Part shown: in pieces, positions 1 through 7,449 of the stretch | Numbering within the stretch: the first letter of the stretch is position 1 | Layout of the letters: each line of letters begins with the position of its first letter | NCBI GenBank assembly: GCA_947177085.1 | Contig: CAMWTD010000009.1 | Location: 1 to 20,467 of the forward strand | Direction of reading: 5' to 3' | Length of the DNA stretch: 20,467 nt | Origin: an uncultured Desulfovibrio sp. | GTDB taxonomy: Bacteria > Desulfobacterota > Desulfovibrionia > Desulfovibrionales > Desulfovibrionaceae | The notes under the pieces: model-generated | Seen by the model: only the letters and a program-made list of their open reading frames with translations | The model's database searches: none | Told to the model about the DNA's origin: nothing | Position numbers and translations under genes: made by a program

Positions 1-1
1 C

Positions 2-331
2 TCGGGCAAGAACGTGACCATGAGCCCCGGCTGCTGCGGCGAGTCCGGCATGGGCGCCATGACCTCGCCCGAGATCTACAACCTCCTGCGCCAGCGCAAA
101 CGCGGACGCCTTGAGCAGGCCTTTGCGGAGGGCGTGGACGGCCCGGTCATCGTGGGCTGCCCCTCGTGCAAGATCGGCATCGGGCGCACCCTGCTCGCCA
201 TGCGCGACAAGCGCCCCGTCCTCCACGTGGCCGAGTGGCTCGCCGGGCTCATGGACGGCGAGGACCGCCGCCAGAGCTTCCGCAAGCGCGTCAATGAAAG
301 CCGGGGCGAGATCCGCGCCGTGCGGCTGTGA
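2..331 (+). CDS. C-terminal fragment of a CCG-type iron-sulfur oxidoreductase (partial, 5' end outside window)
   Basis: The reading frame is open from base 2, so the gene starts to the left of the window; only about 109 residues and the TGA stop are present. Two cysteine motifs are visible: SPGCCGESGMG near the start and VGCPSCKIGIGR about 45 residues later. They match the cysteine-rich CCG domain found in heterodisulfide-reductase-like subunits and at the C-terminus of FAD-linked oxidases (glycolate or D-lactate dehydrogenase type), where it binds an Fe-S cluster and passes electrons. In Desulfovibrio-like bacteria such domains often end very long FAD plus Fe-S fusion proteins, so a FAD/Fe-S dehydrogenase is the likeliest whole protein. 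That is inference, because no flavin domain can be seen. The next gene starts inside this one. Confidence 0.6.
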   Translation, partial: SGKNVTMSPGCCGESGMGAMTSPEIYNLLRQRKRGRLEQAFAEGVDGPVIVGCPSCKIGIGRTLLAMRDKRPVLHVAEWLAGLMDGEDRRQSFRKRVNESRGEIRAVRL

Positions 332-2420
332 CGCCGCGCGGAGCCCGGCCCCTGACGGCGGACGCCTGCGGGCGGCTGTCCTCCCGCTGGTGTGGCTGGG
401 TCTGGGCCTCGGTCTCGCGCCCTTTGCCTGGGCTCTGGGCTTCTGCTTCCCGCGCGGCGACGACTTCGACGAAGTCACCCGCGCCATGTTCCTCTTCGAC
501 CTGCCCGGCGGCCTCTACGAAGTGGGGCGCGAATGGCTCACCTGGAGCGGCCGCTACACCTACCACTTTCTCGCGGTCTTTCTCGGCAAGGCCGGGGAGC
601 TCAGGCTCGCCAGCGGCCTTGTGTGCGGCGCGGCGCTCGCGCTGCACGGGGCGGCCTTTTACGGCCTAGCGAGGGCGGCCGGCGTGGCCCGGCGCGACGC
701 CGCGCCGCTGGCCGCGCTCGCGCTGCTCGCCCTCTGCGCGAGCATCGGCTGGCTCCCCGGCTTCTACCTGCTCACCGAGGCGCTGACCACTGGCCTGCAA
801 TCGGCCGCGGCCCTTGCCTTTTTCTGGAGCCTCTGCGCCCTTTGGGAGCGCTGCGCGGCCACCCCGCCTGACGAAGCCCGCATCCGCCGCGCGCGGCGCA
901 TGGCAAGCCTCATGGGCGTGCTGGCCGCGGGCGTGTATGAACACGCGGCGCTGGCCGTGCTTGCCGGGTCGGCCGTGGCGTGCCTGCTCGCCTGGTTCGG
1001 GGAACGACGCGCGGGGCCGGGCACGAGCCCCGGGAGGCTGAGGAGCTTCCTCGTGGTGGGCGCATGGTGTCTCGGCGGGGTGATCTTCTCCTTTCTCGCG
1101 CCGGGCAACTTCGCCCGCAGGGCCGCGCGCGGCCTGGACGCGGCGACGGTGCGCGGCCAGCTTGCCGCGCTGCCCGCGGACTGGCTCCACGCGCTGGAAA
1201 GCTTTGCGGCGGGATCGTGGCCCTTCATGGCGCTCGGGCTCGCCCTGCTCGTCGCACTTTTGCAAAAGCTCGACCGCCCCGGTCTTGCGCGGCGCGAGGC
1301 CCTGCTGCTGGGTATCCTCGTCCCCGCCGCTTTTTGCCTCTTCAGCCTTGGCGTCACAGCGCTGCACGCGCTGAGCGACGCGCCCCTCCCCGCGAGTCCC
1401 AAGCTCGGCGCAAGCCTCGGCCTCTATGCGGCCTTTGCCCTGGGCTTCGGCGTCCATGCCCTGCTCCGCGCGCTGCCGGGCCTCCCTTGCCGCGGGCGCG
1501 GGCCGGCCCTTGTCATCGGCGCGGGGCTGCTCGCCCTCGGCTGCGCGAGCGACAATTTCCAGCGCACGCTTGAGAACGCCGTCAACGGCGACATGGCCCT
1601 TTATGCCATGGCCATGCAAAGGCGCGACGCCTGGCTGCGCCATGTGGGCGAAGGCTCGCCCTGGCGGGGGAAGTTCCGCTTCGGGCTCGCGGGCGAAGCG
1701 CTCCATCCCGGCATCCGCTCGCGCGCGCCCAATCCCGGCGCGGCAGTGACGCCCGTAGCCCGCTGGGCGCGCCCGGTCTTTCCGGTCTGGACAGGCGGCG
1801 GCCTGAAGGACAAGGGCCCCGCATGGCCCAATACCTGGGCGGCATGGATGTACGGCGTGGAGGCCGTGGCGGCCGTAGCCCCGGCCCCGGCCGGCGTCGT
1901 GGCCGCCCTGCGCGGGTCCAAGGGCGCGCCCGGGGGCCCAGTGGAACTGCGGCTGCCCGCCGGCGCGCGCGCCCTGGGACTTGCCGGCGCGTGGCGCGTC
2001 AACGCGCTGGGCGGGCCCAATCCCACCTTTGCGCTCGACTGGCTCGTGCTGGAAAGCGAAAAGCCGCTCCCCAAAACGCTGGCCGTGCTCGCGCCAAGCC
2101 CCATCACTCCGGCCCGCATGGCCCCGATCTTCCTTCAGGCGTGGCTTTTGCGCCAGGTCGAAGGCGAGACCCGCGCCGATGCCCTGGCCCGCTGGGCCGG
2201 CCCGGAACTTGCCTTCACCACCGCTGCCTGGCACTTGGCAGGGGCTCCCTCGGGCGTCTTCCGCTACGCCTTCCCGCTGGGGCGGGCCGCGCCGCTGGCG
2301 CAAGGCGAGATCCAGCCCGGCGAATGGCCGGCCGTGATCTTCCTGCAAACTGCCGGAACGCCCCTCCTCAGGCTCGCCCCGGCCGGTCCCGACCTCGACA
2401 CCGGGCGGGAAAGCGGATAG
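294..2420 (+). CDS. Large polytopic membrane protein, DUF6056-like (possible GT-C-type glycosyltransferase)
   Basis: An integral membrane protein of about 708 residues. The ATG at 294 is the most plausible start: it overlaps the previous gene by 38 nt, and upstream in this frame the translation is only a shadow of that gene. No clear ribosome binding site is visible, so translational coupling is likely. Roughly ten hydrophobic segments lie between residues 27 and 420, then a mostly soluble C-terminal part of about 290 residues. An early acidic motif (RGDDFDE), a W-S-GR-T segment just after it, and APGNFARR near residue 269 recall DUF6056-type proteins, which resemble lipid-linked-sugar GT-C transferases with an Asp pair in the first outer loop. 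The role would be envelope glycan modification, but substrate and activity cannot be read from the sequence. It ends 8 nt before the M50 protease gene. Confidence 0.6.
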   Translation: MKAGARSAPCGCDAARSPAPDGGRLRAAVLPLVWLGLGLGLAPFAWALGFCFPRGDDFDEVTRAMFLFDLPGGLYEVGREWLTWSGRYTYHFLAVFLGKAGELRLASGLVCGAALALHGAAFYGLARAAGVARRDAAPLAALALLALCASIGWLPGFYLLTEALTTGLQSAAALAFFWSLCALWERCAATPPDEARIRRARRMASLMGVLAAGVYEHAALAVLAGSAVACLLAWFGERRAGPGTSPGRLRSFLVVGAWCLGGVIFSFLAPGNFARRAARGLDAATVRGQLAALPADWLHALESFAAGSWPFMALGLALLVALLQKLDRPGLARREALLLGILVPAAFCLFSLGVTALHALSDAPLPASPKLGASLGLYAAFALGFGVHALLRALPGLPCRGRGPALVIGAGLLALGCASDNFQRTLENAVNGDMALYAMAMQRRDAWLRHVGEGSPWRGKFRFGLAGEALHPGIRSRAPNPGAAVTPVARWARPVFPVWTGGGLKDKGPAWPNTWAAWMYGVEAVAAVAPAPAGVVAALRGSKGAPGGPVELRLPAGARALGLAGAWRVNALGGPNPTFALDWLVLESEKPLPKTLAVLAPSPITPARMAPIFLQAWLLRQVEGETRADALARWAGPELAFTTAAWHLAGAPSGVFRYAFPLGRAAPLAQGEIQPGEWPAVIFLQTAGTPLLRLAPAGPDLDTGRESG

Positions 2421-2428
2421 TCTCAGGC

Positions 2429-3100
2429 ATGTTCGATTTTGACATTTCCCACGCCCTGCGCCTGCTCGCCATCGCCTTCGTGCCCGCGCTGCTCGGCATC
2501 ATCCTCCACGAGGTGGCGCACGGCTGGGTGGCCGAGCGCTGCGGCGACCCCACGGCGCGCCAGCTCGGGCGGCTGACCCTCAATCCCCTGCCGCATATCG
2601 ACCCCGCGGGCCTCGCCGTTTTCGGGCTCACCAGCCTGTCCGGGGCCTTCGTGTTCGGCTGGGCCAAGCCCGTGCCCGTGGACCCGCGCAATTTCCGCAA
2701 CCCCCACCGGGACATGATGCTCGTGGCGCTCGCCGGGCCCATGACCAACTTCCTGCTCGCCGTGGCCTTCGGGCTCGGCCTCTGGGCGGCGGTGCGCCTA
2801 CTGCCCTTCGCGGAATTGCGCACGAGCCAGGTCTACATTTTCGCCCTGTCTTCGCTACAGGCCGGGGTGGTCATCAATTTCGGCCTAGGCTGGCTCAACC
2901 TGCTGCCCATCCCGCCGCTGGACGGCAGCAAGATACTGGCCTATTTTCTCCCGGCACATCTCGCATGGCGCTTCATGGACCTCGGGCGCTACGGCTTCGT
3001 CATCCTCCTGGTCCTGCTCGTGAGCGGGCTGCTCGGCAAGCTGCTCGGCCCGCTCGTGAGCGAAAGCAGCCTCGGCCTTCTCGCCCTGCTCGGCTTCTAG
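2429..3100 (+). CDS. Site-2-protease-type zinc metalloprotease, M50 family
   Basis: A 223-residue membrane protein. The zinc-binding HExxH motif is HEVAH at residues 27-31 inside the first hydrophobic segment. The second family motif, NLLPIPPLDG, lies at residues 157-166, with D165 as the expected third zinc ligand. This is the compact M50 layout without PDZ or CBS domains, as in SpoIVFB/YwhC-like intramembrane proteases. Such enzymes cut substrates within the membrane, but the substrate here is unknown. The chosen ATG gives the usual short N-terminus before the first membrane helix; upstream sequence in this frame is a shadow of the previous gene. It is the only M50 start in the region with both motifs in one frame. 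A 38-nt gap separates it from trpS, which is probably cotranscribed. Confidence 0.85.
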   Translation: MFDFDISHALRLLAIAFVPALLGIILHEVAHGWVAERCGDPTARQLGRLTLNPLPHIDPAGLAVFGLTSLSGAFVFGWAKPVPVDPRNFRNPHRDMMLVALAGPMTNFLLAVAFGLGLWAAVRLLPFAELRTSQVYIFALSSLQAGVVINFGLGWLNLLPIPPLDGSKILAYFLPAHLAWRFMDLGRYGFVILLVLLVSGLLGKLLGPLVSESSLGLLALLGF

Positions 3101-3138
3101 CCCGGAACTCCACAAACTCACCGCACAAAGGACGCACC

Positions 3139-4119
3139 ATGAGCGAAAAACCGCGCACCGTCTCGGGCATGCGGCCCACCGGGCCGCTCCATCTGGGCCA
3201 CTATTTCGGCGTGCTCAGGAACTGGATCGACCTGCAGGAGCGCGAACAGGCCTTCTTTTTCGTGGCCGACTGGCACGCGCTGACAAGCGACTACGCCGAC
3301 CCCTCGGCCATCCGCCGCAATATCGACGAAATGGTCAAGGACTGGGTGGCCGCCGGCCTCGACCCGGAAAAATGCGTCATCTTCCGCCAGTCGGACGTCA
3401 AGGAGCACGCCGAGCTCTCGCTTCTGCTCTCCATGATCACGCCCGTCTCCTGGCTGGAGCGCAACCCCACCTACAAGGAACAGCAGCAGCAGATCAGCAA
3501 CAAGGACCTCGGCAACGCGGGCTTTCTCTGCTATCCGGTGCTCATGGCCGCGGACATCCTCATGTACCGCCCCCACGGCGTGCCCGTGGGCGAGGACCAG
3601 CTCCCGCACATGGAGCTCACGCGGGAAATCGCGCGCCGCTTCAACTATCTCTATGGCGAGACCTTCCCCGAGCCGCAGGCTCTGCTCACGCCCGCGGCCA
3701 AGTGCCCGGGCCTCGACGGCCGCAAGATGTCCAAGAGCTACGGCAACGGCATCTCGCTCTCCGAGCCCATGGCGAGCATCCGGGACAAGGTGCGCGGCAT
3801 GTTCACGGATAAGGCGCGGCTGCGCAAGTCCGATCCCGGCGACCCGGACATCTGCAACCTCTTTCCCTACCATGTGCTGCTCTCGAGCCCCGAGGAGCAG
3901 ATGGAGATACGGCGCGGCTGTACCTCGGCGACGCTCGGCTGCGTGGACTGCAAGAAGATCTTCCTCAAGAATCTCGCCGCCTTTCTGGAGCCGCTTCAGG
4001 AACGGCGGGCGAAGCTCGACGACAAGGCCGTGACGGACATTCTCGCGGCCGGCGGCGAACGCGCGCGGGCCTTCGCGGCCACGACCATGAACGCCGTCAG
4101 GGAAAAGATGGGGCTCTAG
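3139..4119 (+). CDS. trpS: Tryptophanyl-tRNA synthetase, Fe-S-cluster type
   Basis: A cytoplasmic class Ic aminoacyl-tRNA synthetase of 326 residues that charges tRNA-Trp with tryptophan using ATP. The HIGH motif is HLGH at residues 18-21 (after RPTGPL) and the KMSKS loop is at residues 196-200. An AAAGGA ribosome binding site lies 6 nt before the ATG. Four cysteines at 239, 261, 268 and 271 are spaced C-x21-C-x6-C-x2-C. This closely matches the [4Fe-4S] motif known from Thermotoga maritima TrpRS (C-x22-C-x6-C-x2-C), so this enzyme probably carries a cluster near its anticodon-binding region. The downstream gene ruvX begins 3 nt after the stop. Identification is secure; the cluster is inferred from cysteine spacing. 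Confidence 0.96.
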   Translation: MSEKPRTVSGMRPTGPLHLGHYFGVLRNWIDLQEREQAFFFVADWHALTSDYADPSAIRRNIDEMVKDWVAAGLDPEKCVIFRQSDVKEHAELSLLLSMITPVSWLERNPTYKEQQQQISNKDLGNAGFLCYPVLMAADILMYRPHGVPVGEDQLPHMELTREIARRFNYLYGETFPEPQALLTPAAKCPGLDGRKMSKSYGNGISLSEPMASIRDKVRGMFTDKARLRKSDPGDPDICNLFPYHVLLSSPEEQMEIRRGCTSATLGCVDCKKIFLKNLAAFLEPLQERRAKLDDKAVTDILAAGGERARAFAATTMNAVREKMGL

Positions 4120-4122
4120 GGC

Positions 4123-4560
4123 GTGCGCTACGCCGGCATCGACTACGGCCTCGCCCGCACGGGCCTCGCCGTCTCCGACCCCGAGGGGCGCGTGGCCTTC
4201 CCGCTCGCCACCTTCCGCCTCGCGGACTATGCCGGGCGCTCGGCCCTGCTGGACGCCCTGGCGGAGCGCATCCGGGCTGAAGGGGCCGGGGCCGTGGTCA
4301 TGGGGCTACCCCTGCTCATGGACGGCGGCGAGAGCCTGACCACCCGCCAGGTGCGCAACGTGACCGGACGCCTCAAGCGCCGGCTTGAGCTTCCCGTCTA
4401 CTACATGCCCGAGCTGCTTTCCTCCGAGGAGGCCGCGCGGGACCTGCGCGAAGCCGGCCTCTCGCGCGGGAAGGCCCGCGCCGTGCTCGACAGGCAGGCC
4501 GCGGCGCGCATCCTCGCCTCCTTCCTGGCCGAACCCGAGGAGCGGCGGAGGCTGGCATGA
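4123..4560 (+). CDS. ruvX: RuvX/YqgF, putative Holliday junction resolvase or pre-16S rRNA nuclease
   Basis: A 145-residue RNase H-fold nuclease. YqgF of E. coli matures the 5' end of 16S rRNA, and the family has also been proposed to resolve Holliday junctions. The three expected acidic metal ligands are present: D7 in GIDYG, E97 in MPELLSS and D123 in VLDRQAA. The GLP-x-MDG segment (GLPLLMDGGES) is also intact. The central motif is unusual: the family normally has DERL(T/S)(T/S), and here the D and R are replaced (PELLSS) while the glutamate is kept. The start is GTG, 3 nt after the trpS stop, so expression probably depends on coupling. The stop overlaps the mltG ATG by 4 nt. Confidence 0.85.
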   Translation: MRYAGIDYGLARTGLAVSDPEGRVAFPLATFRLADYAGRSALLDALAERIRAEGAGAVVMGLPLLMDGGESLTTRQVRNVTGRLKRRLELPVYYMPELLSSEEAARDLREAGLSRGKARAVLDRQAAARILASFLAEPEERRRLA

Positions 4561-5666
4561 AGACCCTGCTCCGGCTCATCATCATCGTTCTCATCGTGGC
4601 CGCCGTGCCCGTCTTCTGGGTGTGGCGCGAGGCGCGGGACTTTCTCGACACGCCGGCCGGGAAGCCAGGCGAGCAGGTCATCTTCGACGTCAACCCGGGC
4701 GCGCACCTCAACAGGATCGCCGACGACCTCGAAAAGCGCGGCCTCATCACCAGCGCGCGCAACTTCGTCCTGCTCGCGCGCTGGAAAAAGCTGGAAAACC
4801 GCCTTCAGGCCGGGCGCTTCGCCCTTGAAGGCGGCGCAAAGCCGGAAGCGGTGCTGGAGGCGCTCGTCAACGGCCGCCCAGTGCTCCAGCGCGTCACCGT
4901 GCCCGAGGGGCTGACGTGGTGGCAGACCGGGCGGCTGCTCGAAAGCGAGGGCCTTGTCCGCTTCGAGGACTTCCGCGAGGCCATAGGCGACCCGGAATTT
5001 CTCAGGCATTACGGCATCCCCTTCGCCACGGCCGAGGGCTTCCTCATGCCGGACACCTACCTGCTCAAGCCTCCGGACCCGGCGGCCGAGGCCGCCGGCG
5101 GGGAAGCGGCAGCGGTAGCCGCGAAGGCCCAGGCGCGCGCCGTGGCCGGGCGGATGATCGACAATTTCTGGCGCAAGGCCGCGCCGCTCTGGCCCGAGGG
5201 CGGGGGACGCGAGGGCGTGGCCGCGCGGCCCCCGGCCCCCGAGCTCAAAAAATGGGTGACGCTCGCCTCCATCGTGGAAAAGGAGACCGGCATCCCGGAG
5301 GAGCGGGCGCGCGTGGCCGGGGTGTATGAGAACCGTCTCGGCCGGGGCATGCTGCTGCAGGCGGACCCCACGGTCATCTACGGCCTCGGGCCTTCTTTTG
5401 ACGGCAATTTGCGCCGCAGCCAGCTCGACGACGCGGCCAACGCCTACAATACCTACCAGCGGCCGGGGCTGCCGCCCGGGCCCATCGCCTCCTTCGGCAC
5501 GGCGGCGCTCGCCGCGGCCATCAGGCCGGAGCGGCACGGCTATCTCTACTTCGTTGCCAAGACCGACGGCGGCGAGCACCAGTTCTCCGCCACGCTCCAG
5601 GAACACAACCGCGCCGTGCGCGAATACCTGCGCCAGCGGCGCGCCGCAAGCCGAGGCACGCCATGA
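4557..5666 (+). CDS. mltG: Endolytic murein transglycosylase MltG (YceG)
   Basis: A 369-residue inner-membrane protein with one N-terminal membrane anchor (about residues 5-23) and a large periplasmic domain. MltG cuts nascent peptidoglycan and is thought to end glycan strand synthesis. The family signature ASIVEKET carries the catalytic glutamate (E241), followed by VAGVYENRL and LQADPTVIYG, all diagnostic. A stretch rich in Ala and Glu around residues 175-195 looks like a linker inserted before the catalytic half; it lengthens the protein slightly over the E. coli form (about 340). The ATG overlaps the ruvX stop (ATGA) and the TGA overlaps the next ATG. The ruvX/mltG pairing is a common neighbourhood in bacteria (mltG is yceG). 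Confidence 0.93.
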   Translation: MKTLLRLIIIVLIVAAVPVFWVWREARDFLDTPAGKPGEQVIFDVNPGAHLNRIADDLEKRGLITSARNFVLLARWKKLENRLQAGRFALEGGAKPEAVLEALVNGRPVLQRVTVPEGLTWWQTGRLLESEGLVRFEDFREAIGDPEFLRHYGIPFATAEGFLMPDTYLLKPPDPAAEAAGGEAAAVAAKAQARAVAGRMIDNFWRKAAPLWPEGGGREGVAARPPAPELKKWVTLASIVEKETGIPEERARVAGVYENRLGRGMLLQADPTVIYGLGPSFDGNLRRSQLDDAANAYNTYQRPGLPPGPIASFGTAALAAAIRPERHGYLYFVAKTDGGEHQFSATLQEHNRAVREYLRQRRAASRGTP

Positions 5667-5899
5667 ACTATCTCATCATGGAGGATTTTTCCGGCCAGCC
5701 CGTGCCCATCATCTTTCCGCGCCGCGTGGACCATGCCGACATGCGCGACCAGCTCCCCTACGGGCAGGCGCTTTCCTGCGGCACGGTGGAACTGGGCCCG
5801 CAGGGTTTTGTCTGCTCCGGCGGCAATGCCGAACTGGGGCTCAGGGCGCGCCCGGCGGAAGACGCGGCCGTCATCACCGAGGCGCTCCGGACGCGATGA
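5663..5899 (+). CDS. Unknown small protein, 78 residues
   Basis: A short soluble protein with no signal peptide or membrane segment and no family that I recognise. It begins with MNYLIMEDFSG and contains a PRRVDHADMRDQLPYG stretch, then CGTVELGPQGFVCSGGNAELG with two cysteines. It is supported as a real gene by exact 4-nt ATGA overlaps at both ends (mltG stop upstream, cbiA start downstream) and by protein-like composition in an otherwise fully occupied operon. Its position suggests coupled translation with both neighbours. No function is proposed. Confidence 0.7.
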   Translation: MNYLIMEDFSGQPVPIIFPRRVDHADMRDQLPYGQALSCGTVELGPQGFVCSGGNAELGLRARPAEDAAVITEALRTR

Positions 5900-7449
5900 A
5901 GCGGCCCTTCCCGCCCGGGCTGCTGGTGGCCGCCCCGGGAAGCTCCGCGGGCAAGACCGTGGCGGCGCTCGGCCTCATTCGCGCCCTGCGCGGTCTTGGC
6001 CTTGCGGTAGCCGCCGCCAAGACCGGCCCGGACTTCATCGACACCGCCTTCCTCGCCCAGGCGAGCGGCGCGCCGGCGGCCAATCTCGACGCCTGGATGT
6101 GCCGCCCCGGCGGCAGGGGGCGTCCGCGCGTCCCGCCGGCCGGGCTTGCCCGGCTGCGGCAAAGGCTCCTCGCCCCGGCGCGGGAAAAAGCCCCCGATAT
6201 ATGGGTGGTCGAAGGGGCCATGGGCCTCTATGACGGGGGGCCGGCAGGCGCGGGCGGGGCCGCGCAGCTTGCCTGTGTGCTCGGACTGCCGGTACTTCTG
6301 CTGCTCAATGCGCGCGGCATGGGCCAGTCGGCGGCGGCGCTGGCCGAGGGTTTTTTGCGGCATGAGCCGCGCGGGGGCAGGCCGCGCTTTCTGGGCGTTA
6401 TTTGCACCCACACCGGCGGCGCGGGCCATGAGCGCCTCTTGCGCGAGGCGCTCGCGCCGGTGCTGCGCCGGGAAAGGCTGCCCCTGCTCGGCTTCTTGCC
6501 CCGGGCCGGCGCGCCAACGCTCGCAAACCGGCATCTGGGCCTCGTGGAAGCGCGCGAAGCGCTGGACGGTGTGGATCTGGACGGCATCGGCCGCTGGTTC
6601 GCCGCGCATTGCGACGTGGAAGGCACCCTCCGGGCGCTCGGCCTCTCCGCATCCGCTCCGGCCCGCGCCTCGGGAGACGAGACGACCAAGGCCCCTGCCC
6701 ACGCCGATACCGCCTTTTTTCCCTGCCGGGCACGCAGGGCTGGCCGCCATACGGGACGCCCGCGCATCGGCATCGCCCGGGACGCGGCCTTCAGCTTCTG
6801 CTATGCGGATCTCCCGGCCCTGTTGGCGGAGCTCGGCGCGGAACCGGTCTTTTTTTCGCCGCTTGCGGACGCCGCGCCGCCCGAGGGCTGCGCGGGCCTG
6901 TACTTTCCCGGCGGCTATCCCGAGCTCCACGCCGGGGCGCTCGCCGCCAACGGGCCCATGCTCGCGGCCCTGCGCGGCCTCGCCGCCCGGGGCCTACCCG
7001 TCTATGGCGAATGCGGCGGGTATATCTACCTCATGCGGGAACTGGAGGCCGGCGGCCGCCGCCATGCCCTCGCCGGGCTTTTGCCGCTGGCCTGCCAGAT
7101 GGGCGACCGGCTGGCAGCGCTCGGCTACCGCGAGGCCGCGCCTCTGCCCGGCTGGCTCCCGGAAGGAAAGAGCCCGCTCCTTGTGCGCGGCCATGAATTC
7201 CACTACGCGCGCCTGAGTTCTCCGGAGCTTCCCCGGTCGTGCGCGCCGCTCTGGCGCGTGACCGACGCGGCCGGCATGTCGCGCGGAACCGAGGGCTGCC
7301 GGCTCGGCCGCGTGGCCGGTTCGTGGCTGCATCTCTATCCCGAAGGCAGCCGCCGCTTCTGGAAAGCGTGGCTCGCGCTCACGCGCGCGGCCGCGCACCC
7401 CGCGTCACCCTCCGCCCCTGGCCCGCGCCCGGAGTTGCCATGCCCGTGA
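5896..7449 (+). CDS. cbiA: Cobyrinate a,c-diamide synthase (CbiA/CobB)
   Basis: A 517-residue cytoplasmic enzyme that amidates the a and c side chains of cobyrinate using glutamine and ATP, in cobalamin synthesis. The N-terminal dethiobiotin-synthetase-like half has the P-loop APGSSAGKT (K20) and VVEGAMGLYDG. The C-terminal class I glutamine amidotransferase half has YFPGGYPELHA, the nucleophile in GECGGYIYLM (C373), GHEFHYAR, and a C-terminal histidine in SWLHLYPEG (H479). It is longer than the usual 450-460 residues, mainly because of a low-complexity Ala/Arg/Pro linker joining the halves around residues 250-290. The ATG overlaps the stop of the preceding small gene, which excludes a leader or riboswitch directly before it. 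It overlaps cbiC by 10 nt. In an aerobic pathway the same family is called CobB (hydrogenobyrinate); the anaerobic name is chosen from the presumed host. Confidence 0.93.
   Translation: MKRPFPPGLLVAAPGSSAGKTVAALGLIRALRGLGLAVAAAKTGPDFIDTAFLAQASGAPAANLDAWMCRPGGRGRPRVPPAGLARLRQRLLAPAREKAPDIWVVEGAMGLYDGGPAGAGGAAQLACVLGLPVLLLLNARGMGQSAAALAEGFLRHEPRGGRPRFLGVICTHTGGAGHERLLREALAPVLRRERLPLLGFLPRAGAPTLANRHLGLVEAREALDGVDLDGIGRWFAAHCDVEGTLRALGLSASAPARASGDETTKAPAHADTAFFPCRARRAGRHTGRPRIGIARDAAFSFCYADLPALLAELGAEPVFFSPLADAAPPEGCAGLYFPGGYPELHAGALAANGPMLAALRGLAARGLPVYGECGGYIYLMRELEAGGRRHALAGLLPLACQMGDRLAALGYREAAPLPGWLPEGKSPLLVRGHEFHYARLSSPELPRSCAPLWRVTDAAGMSRGTEGCRLGRVAGSWLHLYPEGSRRFWKAWLALTRAAAHPASPSAPGPRPELPCP

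Noticed and set aside
666..2348. A 560-codon minus-strand frame over the DUF6056-like gene
   Set aside because: Composition is Gly/Arg/Gln/Glu-rich antisense noise. The plus-strand frame has regular hydrophobic segments expected of a real membrane protein.
5600..5900. Cobalamin riboswitch before cbiA
   Set aside because: The region is fully coding with overlapping genes, and no B12-box-like conserved element was seen.
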